Source: an uncultured Methanobrevibacter sp. (GTDB lineage: Archaea; Methanobacteriota; Methanobacteria; Methanobacteriales; Methanobacteriaceae). Taken from it: a stretch of DNA of 64,000 nucleotides. The position numbers and the translations under genes were made by a program. The notes under the pieces are model-generated. The model saw only the letters and a list, made by a program, of their open reading frames with translations, did no database searches and was not told the origin of the DNA. Below are positions 55,048 to 64,000 of the stretch, in pieces. The first letter of the stretch is position 1. Each line of letters begins with the position of its first letter. Location of the stretch: contig NZ_CACXNW010000012.1 in assembly GCF_902769175.1 (NCBI RefSeq), forward strand, positions 34,029 to 98,028, read 5' to 3'.

Positions 55048-55851
55048 TTATTCATTTAAAAAGTCGCTTATGACTTTCTTGAATTGTTCTGGCTGTTCTA
55101 TTACTACCAAATGTCCAGCATCTTCAATAAATTCATATTTGGCATCCTTTATTCCATCAGCAACTTCACGACCTAATTCAGGAGGATTTATGCCATCATA
55201 TTTAGCAGCTATAACCAATGTTTTGCAAGTGACTTTATCATAATCATTTGAATTGTCAAAGTTAGCAAGTGATGCATCTTCAGCAGCCTTTTCCTCTTCA
55301 TTCAATTCTATGCTTTCTTCACCACTTAAGAATTCTTCAACATTCAATTCTCCCTTTGCAACCTTTTCAAATGAACTTGGAGCAAGGCTTGCCTTCAATA
55401 TGACTCCCATCATTTCCTCTTGAGAGATTTGGGTTATGTCAAGATTTGCTTCCTTAAGAATCCTTGCAACAGAGGAGGTTTTTCCATTTGGCTTTGTGCA
55501 GGCCAAAACAAGGTGCTTGATGTCATCACATTTTGCTTCAGCTGCCCTAAGGGCAATATATGAACCCATGGAATAGCCTATGATATCCACTTTTTCCAAA
55601 TTCAATTCCTTGATTATTGCATGTATGTCATCTGCATGATCATCAATTGTGTATTCCTTTGGATGTGTTGATTCCCCATGTCCTCTTGTATCGATTGTTA
55701 TTACACGATATTCATCCTTAAACATGTCTCTTACAGGATACATTGTAGTTTTATCTCCTGTAAGTCCATGAATCAATAGCAATGCATTTTCACCATGCTC
55801 TGTATCATCTATGCATATTTCAATATCATTTATGTTTAAAAATTTTTTCAT
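55048..55851 (-). CDS. Alpha/beta hydrolase
   Basis: 267 residues of the alpha/beta-hydrolase fold: oxyanion-hole HGLTG, nucleophile elbow GYSMGSY (Ser about 95), acid residue in KYDGINPP and the C-terminal GHLVV histidine, with the DTRGHGEST strand typical of the family. Substrate cannot be told; esterases, lactonases and peptidases share this layout. It starts MKKFLNINDIEICIDD and is divergent from sucD, with about 290 bp of A/T-rich DNA between them. Confidence 0.88.
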   Translation of the reverse strand: MKKFLNINDIEICIDDTEHGENALLLIHGLTGDKTTMYPVRDMFKDEYRVITIDTRGHGESTHPKEYTIDDHADDIHAIIKELNLEKVDIIGYSMGSYIALRAAEAKCDDIKHLVLACTKPNGKTSSVARILKEANLDITQISQEEMMGVILKASLAPSSFEKVAKGELNVEEFLSGEESIELNEEEKAAEDASLANFDNSNDYDKVTCKTLVIAAKYDGINPPELGREVADGIKDAKYEFIEDAGHLVVIEQPEQFKKVISDFLNE

Positions 55852-56137
55852 TGTAAAGGCTCCTTTTTCTTTATATAATAGTTTTCACTGATGAATATAT
55901 ACATTTAGCACTAATTATTTCTTAATTTAATTAAGTTATATCCAAATTCAATCCAAATTTTCAATTTTTCTCTAAAATGGCTATTTGAAATAAATATTTC
56001 ACTGTTATAGTGTGAAATAAATGGTTAACTATTTAATATTTAAAGTCTATATATAATATTGATTAATAATTTTATAGAATTGTTAACTATTTACATTTAC
56101 TTAAAAATTATTTAATATAAATTTGAATGTGGTTTAC

Positions 56138-57004
56138 ATGATAATATTAAATGAAAATACAAAATGTTTAGTTCAAGGAATTACTGGAAAGCAAGGTCAA
56201 TTCCATACTGAACAAATGATAAAATATAATACAAACATTGTAGCAGGTGTTACTCCAGGTAAAGGCGGACAAGAAGTATGTGGAGTTCCTGTTTTTGATT
56301 CCATTGAAGAAGCTAAAGAAAATGTTGATGTAAATGCATCAATTATTTTTGTACCGGCACCTTTTGCTAAGGATGCTGCATTTGAATCAATTGACCATTT
56401 GGATTTAGTCATTATAATTACTGAACACATCCCTATTCATGACACTATGGAAATCATGGCATATGCAAAGGCAAAAGGAGTTACTGTCATTGGACCAAAC
56501 ACTCCTGGCGTAATCTCTCCTAAAGTAGGTAAGCTTGGTATCATGCCAATCCATATCTTCTCTGAAGGAGATGTAGGAGTTATTTCCAGAAGCGGTACCT
56601 TAACTTATGAAATTGCAAGCCAATTGACTCGTGCAGGAATTGGACAAAGTACCTGTGTCGGTATTGGAGGAGACCCTGTTATCGGTACTCCATACATTGA
56701 AGTATTGGAAATGTTTGAAAATGATCCTGACACAAAAGAAATCGTTTTAATAGGTGAAATCGGTGGAGGAGCTGAAGAAGCTGCTGCTGAATACATTAAG
56801 GACAACATTAGCAAACCTGTTGTAGCTTATATTGCAGGTATTTCTGCACCACCTGGAAAAAGGATGGGTCACGCAGGTGCTATCATTGCTGGAAATTCAG
56901 GTACTGCAAAAAGTAAAATGGAAGCTTTAACTGCTGCTGGTGTAAAAGTGGCACAAAAGCCTTCTGAAATCGTAGATTATATTAAAGAAGCTCGTGGAGA
57001 ATAA
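56138..57004 (+). CDS. sucD: Succinyl-CoA synthetase alpha subunit
   Basis: Alpha subunit of succinate--CoA ligase, part of the partial reductive TCA route of methanogens together with malate dehydrogenase. 288 residues from ATG 56138 (after GTGG); a TTG further upstream is less likely. Visible are [10 protein letters not shown] in the CoA-binding Rossmann domain, [10 protein letters not shown], the SRSGTLTYE segment and the phosphohistidine in KRMGHAGAI. The beta subunit gene is not next to it, so sucC must lie elsewhere, as is common in Methanobacteriales. Confidence 0.95.
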   Translation: MIILNENTKCLVQGITGKQGQFHTEQMIKYNTNIVAGVTPGKGGQEVCGVPVFDSIEEAKENVDVNASIIFVPAPFAKDAAFESIDHLDLVIIITEHIPIHDTMEIMAYAKAKGVTVIGPNTPGVISPKVGKLGIMPIHIFSEGDVGVISRSGTLTYEIASQLTRAGIGQSTCVGIGGDPVIGTPYIEVLEMFENDPDTKEIVLIGEIGGGAEEAAAEYIKDNISKPVVAYIAGISAPPGKRMGHAGAIIAGNSGTAKSKMEALTAAGVKVAQKPSEIVDYIKEARGE

Positions 57005-57204
57005 TATTTCTCCTTACTTTTTTTATTTTTATTCATTGATAAAAGACAAAATCTGAAATTTAAAATTTGCAAAAACCAATATTTCAAAAATACTATTTCA
57101 AATTATTATTTCAATTACTATTTCAAAAACACTATTTCAAATTATTATTTCAATTACTATTCAAATTACTATTTTTTTAAAATTAACCATTCTTGAGTGA
57201 TATT

Positions 57205-58407
57205 ATGGATAAGGAAGAAATCATTGAAAAACTATTGGCTGGTGAAATGAAACTTTATCAAATTGATAAGTTTACAAATGACCATACAGAAGCTTTAGAT
57301 ATCAGAAGAGAGTTTATAGAAAAATATTCTAACTGTGAACTTAATCAAATAGCCAATTATACATTGGACATGGAATTGGCCTTTGATAAAAACATTGAAA
57401 ATCCTATTGGAACTGTACAGATACCTATTGGTGTAGCAGGACCTGTTACAATCAATGGGGAATATGCAAAAGATGATTTCTTTGTCCCTCTTGCAACATC
57501 TGAAGGTGCATTGATTGCATCAATCAATAGAGGTTTTTCAGCTATCACTGCAGCTGGAGGAGTTAATGCAAGGGTGATAGGAGATAAGATGACAAGGGCT
57601 CCAGCTATTAAAACTGAATCTGTTGTTGAAGCAGTAGAGGTAAAGCAATGGTTTGAAGATAATTTCCAAGAGCTTAAGGAAATAGCAGAATCAACTACAA
57701 GCCATGGAAAGCTTGTTAAGATAGATCCTATTATCATTGTAGGAAATAACGTTTATCCAAGATTTGTTTACTCAACTGGGGACAGTATGGGTATGAATAT
57801 GGTTACCATAGCTACAGAAAAGGTTTTGGCTAAATTGCATGAGGATTTAGGGGTTCATGCTTTGGCATTAAGCGGAAACTTATGTGTAGATAAGAAGCCT
57901 GCAGCAATCAATATTATAGAAGGAAGAGGAAAAACAGTTGTTGCTGATATTATAATTCCAGAAGCGATTGTAAGGGCAAAGCTTAAGACAACTGCAAAAT
58001 CCATAGAAGAGGTTAATGTTGCTAAGAACCTAATCGGTTCTGTTGCAGCAGGAAGCATGGCTTACAATGCTCATTTTGCCAATATGATTGGAGCTATTTT
58101 CCTTGCAACAGGTCAGGATGAAGCTCATGTAGTTGAAGGTTCCCTTGGAATCACAACTGCTGAAGACAGGGATGGGGACTTGTATTTCTCTGTAAATATG
58201 CCTGATTTGCCAATTGCTACCGTTGGTGGTGGAACAAGGCTTGAAACCGCTAATGAAGGATTAAAGATCATTGACTGTGCAGGAACTGGCAAGGTAAACA
58301 AATTTGCTGAAATTGTTATTTCAACTGTTTTAGCAGGTGAATTATCTTTAATTGCTGCAATATCTGCAGGTCATTTAGCTAAAGCTCACCAAGAGCTTGG
58401 AAGATAA
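57205..58407 (+). CDS. hmgA: 3-hydroxy-3-methylglutaryl-CoA reductase
   Basis: Class I (archaeal/eukaryotic) HMG-CoA reductase making mevalonate for isoprenoid ether lipids. 400 residues from 57205 (MDKEEIIEKLL), with GAGTGATATT just ahead; the in-frame TTG upstream lacks such a site. Motifs: VPLATSEGALIASINRG with the catalytic Glu, GDSMGMNMVT, DKKPAAINIIEGRGK with the catalytic Lys, GQDEAHVVEG with the Asp/His region, and the C-terminal SAGHLAKAHQ histidine. No membrane anchor, as expected for archaea. Confidence 0.96.
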   Translation: MDKEEIIEKLLAGEMKLYQIDKFTNDHTEALDIRREFIEKYSNCELNQIANYTLDMELAFDKNIENPIGTVQIPIGVAGPVTINGEYAKDDFFVPLATSEGALIASINRGFSAITAAGGVNARVIGDKMTRAPAIKTESVVEAVEVKQWFEDNFQELKEIAESTTSHGKLVKIDPIIIVGNNVYPRFVYSTGDSMGMNMVTIATEKVLAKLHEDLGVHALALSGNLCVDKKPAAINIIEGRGKTVVADIIIPEAIVRAKLKTTAKSIEEVNVAKNLIGSVAAGSMAYNAHFANMIGAIFLATGQDEAHVVEGSLGITTAEDRDGDLYFSVNMPDLPIATVGGGTRLETANEGLKIIDCAGTGKVNKFAEIVISTVLAGELSLIAAISAGHLAKAHQELGR

Positions 58408-58514
58408 TTATTTTTTAATTATCTTTTTTATTTATTAATTTTTTATAAATGGAAAATTTCAAGTTTTTTAAATTTTTTAATGTTTTTTATGCACTGTTTT
58501 TATAATTTTGTCTG

Positions 58515-58904
58515 ATGATTAAAATGTCTGAGAAGGAGTATATTGATTTTAAAAAGGAATTTGAAGAATTTAAAAAGGAATTGGAAAAGAGCAAACCTAT
58601 GTTTGATGATGATTCCATTGAGTTTAATGATTTTGATAATTTGATTTCATTATCTGAAAATGAGGATTTTTCCAATTCAGGAAATGATTTAAGCAATTTT
58701 TATTATGATTCAAATGGCAGTTTTCCTAACATTGCTCTTGAAACCGATGATATTCTAATCAATTTAGTCATTAAAAAAGATTATTCTAAAATTGAGGATT
58801 TTGATATAAGAAAGGAAGAATTCTTTAATGATTTGAGAGAATTTATTGAAGAATTCAAATCAACTGAAGAATCTGATGAATTGATGAAATATTATGAAAA
58901 ATGA
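58515..58904 (+). CDS. Hypothetical acidic protein
   Basis: 129 residues, or 126 if it starts at 58524. Rich in Glu, Asp, Lys and Phe, with an N-terminal charged helix KKEFEEFKKELEKS and a Asp/Ser-rich centre. No signal peptide, membrane segment or recognisable motif. The ribosome site is weak. It lies downstream of hmgA by about 110 bp and may be transcribed from its own promoter. Composition matches other genes here, so I accept it as real with moderate confidence. Confidence 0.6.
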   Translation: MIKMSEKEYIDFKKEFEEFKKELEKSKPMFDDDSIEFNDFDNLISLSENEDFSNSGNDLSNFYYDSNGSFPNIALETDDILINLVIKKDYSKIEDFDIRKEEFFNDLREFIEEFKSTEESDELMKYYEK

Positions 58905-58954
58905 TGTATTTTCATAAATGTATCAAAAATAATATATTGACTTTTTTTCAATAA

Positions 58955-59078
58955 TCAATATTTAGTAAGATTGTATTGATTTTAACTCATTTTTTAAGAA
59001 TTAATATTTAGTATGATTGCATTGTTTTTAACTCATTTTTTAAGAATTAATATTTAGTATGATTGCATTGTTTTTAAC
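58955..59078. repeat. 45-bp tandem repeat, three copies
   Basis: AATATTTAGTA recurs at 58958, 59003 and 59048 within a unit containing TTTTTAACTCATTTTTTAAG; the second and third copies are nearly identical. Confidence 0.85.
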
Positions 59079-59147
59079 TACTAAAATGAACATAATATCA
59101 ATTACTTAAAACAATAGTTATATTTTATAGCTATATTAGGTGATATT

Positions 59148-59303
59148 ATGTGTAGTTCTGGAGGCCCAATGGCTGACCTTTCAATGAAAAAATTGAAAAC
59201 CAAAAAATACAAATGCTTAGATTGTGGAAATGACTTTAAGGGATTAGGTAAAAAAGTTATCTGTCCTTCTTGTCAAAGTGACAATGTAGAAGCACAAGAA
59301 TAA
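59148..59303 (+). CDS. Small zinc-ribbon protein
   Basis: A 51-codon gene with an AGGTGATATT ribosome site right before its ATG. It begins MCSSGGPMADLSMKKLK and then has two CxxC knuckles, KCLDCGNDF and ICPSCQSD, spaced as in rubredoxin-like zinc ribbons, ending DNVEAQE. The knuckles probably bind one zinc. A terminator hairpin follows at 59323-59357, which supports it being a separate unit. Function unknown. Confidence 0.82.
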   Translation: MCSSGGPMADLSMKKLKTKKYKCLDCGNDFKGLGKKVICPSCQSDNVEAQE

Positions 59304-59322
59304 ACGAATTGCTATTTTAATT

Positions 59323-59358
59323 GTTAAGAGTAAATTTATTTTCTCTTAACTTTTTTTA
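59323..59358 (+). terminator. Terminator hairpin after the zinc-ribbon gene
   Basis: GTTAAGAG (59323-59330) pairs with CTCTTAAC (59343-59350) across a 12-base loop and is followed by TTTTTTT. Confidence 0.7.
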
Positions 59359-59449
59359 TTAATTTTAACTTAAATTAGACTATTTTTTAAAATTTTTTAT
59401 GATTATCTTTTATTGTTTTCAAGGATTATAATCAATTATTGGTGATATT

Positions 59450-59914
59450 ATGCAAACAGAGATTAAATTTACAAAGGATGAAATACTGTTTTTGTTTGGT
59501 GAAAGCGGTATGGTTGGAATAGTTAAGGCTGGAGAGGATAAAATGCTCTTTATAGGAACTCCAGACAGTGATGAAATCGTACAATATCTTGAAGAAGATG
59601 ATTTAATAGCTGTTTCTTCCTTTAATTTAGGTGAAAAATATGAAAAGGGAATAAGATCACTTGCTTATCTTACAAGAGATATAGAATCACCAATACTTGT
59701 TCTTCCTAAAGACCATCCTTCTTCAAAAAGACTTAAAATGGTTTTGTCAGTAGGTGAAAATGTAAGGCTTGACTGTGGAATAGTCCCTGGAACTCACCCA
59801 GAACAGGACATTTTATGTTCATGTGACAACCTATCAGGTTTGAATATAGTCAAATCAAAGGATGGTGTGGTTATCGAAGGAGAAGTGAAGAACTATAAAA
59901 TAGAGCCATTCTAA
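59450..59914 (+). CDS. Hypothetical protein, unrecognised
   Basis: 154 residues, soluble, preceded by TTGGTGATATT. It begins with a helix-strand segment (FTKDEILFLFGESGMVGIVK), has EEDDLIAVSSFNLGEKYEKG and a cysteine cluster DILCSCDNLSG, and ends in a short beta-rich tail. I do not recognise the family. The next gene downstream (DUF116) is on the same strand but 170 bp away. Confidence 0.68.
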   Translation: MQTEIKFTKDEILFLFGESGMVGIVKAGEDKMLFIGTPDSDEIVQYLEEDDLIAVSSFNLGEKYEKGIRSLAYLTRDIESPILVLPKDHPSSKRLKMVLSVGENVRLDCGIVPGTHPEQDILCSCDNLSGLNIVKSKDGVVIEGEVKNYKIEPF

Positions 59915-60084
59915 TATTGTCCGATTTTAAAAATAGATAATCTCTTATTGTTTGCTTATATATATCCTTTTTAAAAATAGCTAATCTTTTTATTGATTGC
60001 TTATAAATATATAAAAAAAGTTTATATACATTAAAATAAAATAATAAAATATTATTATTAAAAAAAATTAAAGATTGACGAATT

Positions 60085-60801
60085 ATGTTGCTCCATGAAC
60101 AAGCATTCCAATTAATTGGAGAAGGTATTGTACTTTTAGTATTCCTTATAGTTATTATTTTAATTATAGGGCTTATTTTAGGTTTTATTCTTGTAAGAAG
60201 AAATAAGATGCTGTTTCCATCACTTATTATCTTCATAGTAAATGTCCTTTATTCTCCATTTAAAAGTTTTGTAGGGCTTTTAGGCTTAGACGATGCTTTA
60301 GTTGACAATATTGGAATAGAAGTGAGAAATAAGGTTAATAAGTCCAAATTCGATGAGATACCTCCTGAAGATAAGATCATTGTATTGCCACATTGTCTCA
60401 GATCAGCTCAATGTGAAGCCAGTTTAAAGGAAACTGGAATTAAATGTACCTACTGCGGCAAATGTGCAATTGGAATCATTAAGGAAAAGGCTGAACCAAT
60501 GGGATATAAGGTATTCATTGTACCTGGATCCAGTTTCGTTAAAAAGATTGTTCAGCAGAACAAATTCAAGGGAGTTGTTGGTGTAGCTTGTCATGTAGAC
60601 TTGAATCAAACAATGATGGCATTGGAAAAATTCTCTCCTCAGGGAGTATTGCTTTCCCCCTCTGGCTGTTTTGAGACAAAGGTTGATGTTTCAAAGGTTC
60701 TTGAAACAATAGGCTATTATGAATTCAGGGATGAACAGAAGAAACAGTTAAATGATAGCGAAGCTATTGATGATGATTTGGAAATTAAGCCAAGTAAATA
60801 A
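60085..60801 (+). CDS. DUF116 membrane protein
   Basis: 238 residues. Two N-terminal hydrophobic segments (GEGIVLLVFLIVIILIIGLI and PSLIIFIVNVLYSPF) precede a cysteine-rich domain: PHCLRSAQC, KCTYCGKCAIG, GVACHVD and SPSGCFETK. This combination is the DUF116 family, often encoded near metal or radical-SAM systems, function unknown; the cysteines suggest an iron-sulfur or zinc site facing the cytoplasm. There is no good ribosome site before the ATG at 60085. Confidence 0.85.
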   Translation: MLLHEQAFQLIGEGIVLLVFLIVIILIIGLILGFILVRRNKMLFPSLIIFIVNVLYSPFKSFVGLLGLDDALVDNIGIEVRNKVNKSKFDEIPPEDKIIVLPHCLRSAQCEASLKETGIKCTYCGKCAIGIIKEKAEPMGYKVFIVPGSSFVKKIVQQNKFKGVVGVACHVDLNQTMMALEKFSPQGVLLSPSGCFETKVDVSKVLETIGYYEFRDEQKKQLNDSEAIDDDLEIKPSK

Positions 60802-60907
60802 GCTATTCAATAATCATTACAATTTTCATTACAATAATCTATTCGATAATCATTTTCAATAATCTATTCATTATAGTTTTCAATAATAATTGTTATGGGG
60901 GATTATT

Positions 60908-61375
60908 ATGGAAAATAAATACTTTAAAGTTGTTTTGATTGTAATTTTAATAATTTTACTCGTCGTTGGTGGTTTATACTTATTTTATTTAATGGATGAA
61001 AATCCTTCTGACAACCCTATTTCTTCAAAACAAAAAGTTACATTAACTGTTGCATCAGAAGGGCCTTATGATGTTGACAAATTTTGCCAGGAAGTTCGAA
61101 CACATCCCTATTATAAAGGATATGATAATGAAACTGTAGAATGGCTTGATAAATATGATAATTATCAAATTTTATCATCTTCAAATGCTTTTGTTGTCAT
61201 AAGCAAAGGAGAAATTGGAAAAATACATGTATTAAATGCAAATGATGCTTTTATAAATGAAACATTTGAATGTGAAATTGTAGAAAACCGATCATTAGGT
61301 TCTGGCTTAAAAGATGTTTTAGTTGTTAGGGACATTGATTATAAGTATGAAACTGTAGGTTCTATGTTAAAATAA
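60908..61375 (+). CDS. Membrane-anchored hypothetical protein
   Basis: 155 residues from ATG 60908, which follows GGGGGATTATT. One N-terminal membrane helix (VVLIVILIILLVVGGLYLFY) and a soluble extracytoplasmic domain with an odd CxxxC-free sequence (YDVDKFCQEVRTHPYYKGYD; FECEIVENRSLGSGLKDV). Family not recognised. It follows the DUF116 gene by about 100 bp on the same strand. Confidence 0.68.
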   Translation: MENKYFKVVLIVILIILLVVGGLYLFYLMDENPSDNPISSKQKVTLTVASEGPYDVDKFCQEVRTHPYYKGYDNETVEWLDKYDNYQILSSSNAFVVISKGEIGKIHVLNANDAFINETFECEIVENRSLGSGLKDVLVVRDIDYKYETVGSMLK

Positions 61376-61607
61376 TTTCAAAAAATCTCTCTTTCTATTT
61401 TTCTATTCTTTCTATTTTCTATTCTTTCTATTTTTTCTATTTTTGATTATTTAGTTATTTGAAATTACAATAGTTTTATATATTAAGAATAATTAAATAA
61501 TAATTGAACAATATAACAATTGAAAATTTAACAAATGCAAAAATATAATTAAATTAAGAAATTACATAATTTGATGTCAAAATTATAAAAATCAATTGAG
61601 GTGGAAC

Positions 61608-62003
61608 ATGTCAGAAAGTGAAATAAGCCCATTTTTTACAATAAAGAAAGTAAGGGCTGGAGATGAATTAAAAATGGATCAAAAATATATTAAAATCAGG
61701 TCTAATTCAGATAAGGTTATTGCGATTCATTATAAAGCTCCTATAGAAAGAACAATTGAATTGGAAATGTTTTTTGATAGCTTTAATGCAATAGATAGAA
61801 TCAACTATGATATTGGTGGAACTGGTTGGATTGGTGCAAACTTCAGAGGACTTATTGATGGAAAAGATGATTCATTGCCAGTAGACTATGATTATAAGAT
61901 CTTGATGCTGGAAGAATATAAATGTCCTACTAAAGTAGAACTTAAAAACCTTAAAAGAAGTTCTAAATTCCGACCTAAATTTACTGTAGAGGATTCTAAT
62001 TAA
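61608..62003 (+). CDS. Hypothetical protein, unrecognised
   Basis: 131 residues from ATG 61608 (MSESEISPFFTIKKV), with GAGGTGGA ahead. Soluble, beta-rich: DELKMDQKYIKIRSNSDKVI, ELEMFFDSFNAIDRINYDIG, GTGWIGANFRGLIDGKDDS. I do not recognise the family. Simple TTTCTATTC repeats (61385-61445) fill the spacer upstream. Confidence 0.65.
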   Translation: MSESEISPFFTIKKVRAGDELKMDQKYIKIRSNSDKVIAIHYKAPIERTIELEMFFDSFNAIDRINYDIGGTGWIGANFRGLIDGKDDSLPVDYDYKILMLEEYKCPTKVELKNLKRSSKFRPKFTVEDSN

Positions 62004-62331
62004 CTCTACTTCTTTTTTTTCTTTTTTTTTGAGTTTGTAAAAAAGTTTAGGCTTAAAATCACAAAATTAATTTTTACTTATAATTAACTCTAATAAAATT
62101 AAAATACTCCTATAAAATTTTACAGTCTCATTTTTTTTTAAAATTTTTTCCATTATTTGTATTTTATATTTTAAATTTTTCTTATATTTTTTAAATTATT
62201 TCTTATCTTTTATCTTCATTTTTATCCTAAAGTAAAAACTTATTTATAATAGCAATCAAAATTAATAATATTAATAAAAATATTTTATTAATCTAAATGA
62301 TTTTTTTCTATAAAAATTATGGAGGAAAAGA
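62004..62331. other. A/T-rich spacer
   Basis: About 330 bp, mainly T-runs and poly-T/A stretches with no gene seen. It ends with the ribosome site GGAGGAAAAG (62321-62330) of the secreted-protein gene. Confidence 0.4.
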
Positions 62332-63039
62332 ATGAATAACAAAAAAATAGCTATTCTGGCTACAGCAATTGCAGTACTTATTATTGCATCAGTAGGCCCT
62401 GCTTCAGCATTTGAATTATTTGGAATGGACTTTTTCGGAGGCCCTACCACAGATTTTGACAATAAGTTCATGTCAGGTACATTTACTGGAAATGTAAGTC
62501 AAAATGAAATCAAGGATGCTGATGCCACTGTAAAAGGATGGACTGATTCCTATGAAGATAAGGAACATAATATAACCTATAATATGTCCTGTGTAAGAGA
62601 AGGTTCATTTATCACTGATTTATATCAATTGCAAGGATTAGGAGCACCAGAAGTGAGAAAATACAATGACCAACCATGGAAAATCTTTTATTCACAAGCT
62701 GTTCCTACTGTAAATGGTACAAATGACACTAAGAAGAATTCATCTGGAGACAACAGTACAATCAATGTATACATTTGTGAGGCGGACATTAATGGAACTG
62801 CTTATACAATCAATGTAATGGCTTATGACAATAAGACTGAATGTGACGGCAGTATGTTCTGTCCATTGTTTGAGGATTATCTTGATCCTTTAATTAAGAG
62901 CATTCAATTTAAAGATGCTAAAAAAGCTCCAGAAATGTATGAAGTATTGAATTTATCTAAAGAAGAGTTTAAATTCAATCAGGAATATGTAAATGGTATT
63001 TTAAATGGAACCATTGATCCAAATCAACTTCAACAATAG
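62332..63039 (+). CDS. Secreted protein, unrecognised
   Basis: 235 residues with a clear signal peptide (MNNKKIAILATAIAVLIIAS, cleavage near GPASA-FEL). The mature part is acidic with several N-x-T/S glycosylation-type sites (NITYNMS, NGTND, NSSGDNST, NGTAYT) and a CDGSMFCPLFEDY cysteine pair. No membrane anchor. Function unknown; probably extracellular. A strong terminator follows. Confidence 0.78.
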   Translation: MNNKKIAILATAIAVLIIASVGPASAFELFGMDFFGGPTTDFDNKFMSGTFTGNVSQNEIKDADATVKGWTDSYEDKEHNITYNMSCVREGSFITDLYQLQGLGAPEVRKYNDQPWKIFYSQAVPTVNGTNDTKKNSSGDNSTINVYICEADINGTAYTINVMAYDNKTECDGSMFCPLFEDYLDPLIKSIQFKDAKKAPEMYEVLNLSKEEFKFNQEYVNGILNGTIDPNQLQQ

Positions 63040-63051
63040 GACATAGTTAAG

Positions 63052-63082
63052 ACAGAATAATTAATATTATTCTGTTTTTTTA
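63052..63082 (+). terminator. Strong terminator hairpin
   Basis: ACAGAATAAT (63052-63061), loop TAAT, ATTATTCTGT (63066-63075), then TTTTTT. A perfect 10-bp stem. Confidence 0.85.
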
Positions 63083-63134
63083 TTTTATTTGATTAAAAGA
63101 ACAATTATTTTATTCGTTTTATTTATTTTATTTA

Positions 63135-63292
63135 AGATTAAGAGAATAACTATTTATTCAAGATTAAAAGAATATAAATTTATTCTAGATTAAGAGAATA
63201 ACTATTTATTCAGATTAAAAGAAATAAATTTATTCTAGATTAAGGAATAACTAATTTATTCAAGATTAAAAGAATAACTATTTATTCATTTT
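63135..63292. repeat. Degenerate tandem repeat, about 50-bp period
   Basis: Alternating GAATAACTATTTATTC and AGATTAAAAGAA segments recur three times or so; the GAATAA/TTATTC arms form small hairpins. It lies between the terminator and tsr3. Confidence 0.65.
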
Positions 63293-63320
63293 TTATTTTT
63301 ATTTAAAATTAAGTGATTTT

Positions 63321-63839
63321 ATGAAAGTTACTGTTTTTCATGCTAATGAATGTGATAAAAGGAAATGTACTGCTTTTAAAATGGAAAAGCAAGGAAAATG
63401 CAGAATTGTATATAAGATTCACCAAATTCCAAGAGGTGCTGTTGTTTTAAATCCATTTTCCGAAAAGGCAGTTTCCTATGAGGATAGGCCACTTGTTGAG
63501 AATAAGGGAATTGTAGGACTAGACTGTTCCTGGAATAAGGTATCCAGTTCTGCTAGTTTTTTTAGCTTATCCAAATACCATAGGTCTCTTCCATTTTTGA
63601 TTGCTGCAAATCCTGTTAATTTTGGAAAGCCTTGTATCCTATCAACAAATGAAGCTATTGCAGCTACCTTTTATATAACTGGATTTAAAGAAGAGGCCCA
63701 TCATATTATGGATGGGTTTAAATGGGGTCATTCATTTATTGAAATGAATTTTGACTTGCTGGAAGCTTATAGCGATGTAAAAACAAGTGAAGAAGTTGTA
63801 AAGATACAGAATGATTTTCTGGAAGCTCATGAAAAATAG
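63321..63839 (+). CDS. Tsr3 family rRNA aminocarboxypropyltransferase
   Basis: 172 residues of the Tsr3 (DUF367) family, which transfers the aminocarboxypropyl group of S-adenosylmethionine to a modified nucleotide in the small-subunit rRNA. Conserved segments are CDKRKCTAFK, PRGAVVLNPFSEKA, GIVGLDCSWNKV, RSLPFLIAANPVNFGKP and LSTNEAIAATFYITGF, closely following the family pattern. ATG at 63321 after AAGTGATTTT. The remainder of the window to 64000 is A/T-rich with no gene seen. Confidence 0.92.
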   Translation: MKVTVFHANECDKRKCTAFKMEKQGKCRIVYKIHQIPRGAVVLNPFSEKAVSYEDRPLVENKGIVGLDCSWNKVSSSASFFSLSKYHRSLPFLIAANPVNFGKPCILSTNEAIAATFYITGFKEEAHHIMDGFKWGHSFIEMNFDLLEAYSDVKTSEEVVKIQNDFLEAHEK

Positions 63840-64000
63840 TGGTTTTTTATGTTTTTTTCCATTAATATTTTAGTCATATAATGGATTTTTTATCTAAATA
63901 TAGTTTATTTTAATAAAAACTCTTATTTTTTTTTATTTAAATTGAGAGGGTGTCACAAATTTAAAAAAAAATCAAATTCATGATCCCAATTTTTTTTTTA

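Noticed and set aside
1..64000. tRNA, rRNA, insertion sequences, integrase or attachment sites
   Set aside because: I looked for GC-rich structured spacers, CCA-type tRNA ends, transposase motifs and flanking inverted repeats, and found none I could support.

Overview
The window is low-GC DNA (roughly 30% GC, very T/A-rich spacers) from a methanogenic archaeon of the order Methanobacteriales, most likely a gut or rumen Methanobrevibacter; I cannot name a species. The evidence is an archaeal mevalonate-pathway HMG-CoA reductase, the archaea-only CoA enzyme 4-phosphopantoate--beta-alanine ligase, two UPF0305/DUF2115 proteins, archaeal LDH-like malate dehydrogenase, UPF0200 kinase, DPH6-type PP-loop ligase, Tsr3, a class III (QxSxE) pilin-like protein with its GxGD peptidase, Shine-Dalgarno sites of the form aGGTGAT, and several large secreted adhesin-like proteins (ALPs) with beta-helix and Ig-like repeats. 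No rRNA, tRNA, IS element, cas gene or integrase was recognised.

Layout. 1-11.2 kb: the 3' part of a UvrA-family gene, mdh, then a minus-strand block: ACT-domain protein plus phenylacetate-CoA ligase, two tandem TIM-barrel sugar isomerase-like genes, a PIN-ATPase-KH gene broken by one stop codon and carrying a 66-bp insertion, hisI and hisS. 11.5-19.2 kb: three tandem ALP genes, every one interrupted. 19.5-25.1 kb: two DUF2115 genes, aroE, two unknowns and pyrG (apparently starting at CTG). 25.4-28.3 kb: a ribbon-helix-helix regulator with an operator-like site, a prepilin peptidase and a frameshifted pilin-like gene. 28.7-39.7 kb: membrane and zinc-ribbon proteins, DPH6-like ligase, secreted proteins including a DUF1002 protein, thymidylate kinase-like gene, UPF0200 kinase, 4-phosphopantoate--beta-alanine ligase, an SseB-like protein and uvrC. 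40-43.8 kb: two paralogous membrane proteins flanking a voltage-gated-type potassium channel. 44-64 kb: TPR protein, uvrB, a fourth ALP-like Ig-repeat protein, aroD, PAP2 phosphatase, HEAT-repeat protein, alpha/beta hydrolase, sucD, hmgA, small zinc ribbon, DUF116 protein, secreted and membrane hypotheticals, and tsr3.

The genes are mostly single transcription units of housekeeping metabolism (nucleotide-excision repair, aromatic amino acids via aroD/aroE and aryl-CoA ligase, histidine, CTP, CoA, isoprenoid lipids) mixed with surface proteins. Two themes stand out. (1) Nearly every long spacer holds a short tandem repeat (10-61 bp period, different at each locus), often starting at or next to a gene's stop codon, and sometimes multiplying a terminator hairpin. 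(2) Two coding regions (7957-8052 and 16101-16199) carry a repeat-insert-repeat structure (30+36+30 and 34+31+34 bp) whose dimensions resemble a single CRISPR repeat-spacer-repeat unit formed inside an ordinary gene. In addition six or so genes are broken by one-base differences in A-rich runs, which may be genuine decay, switching, or assembly error.
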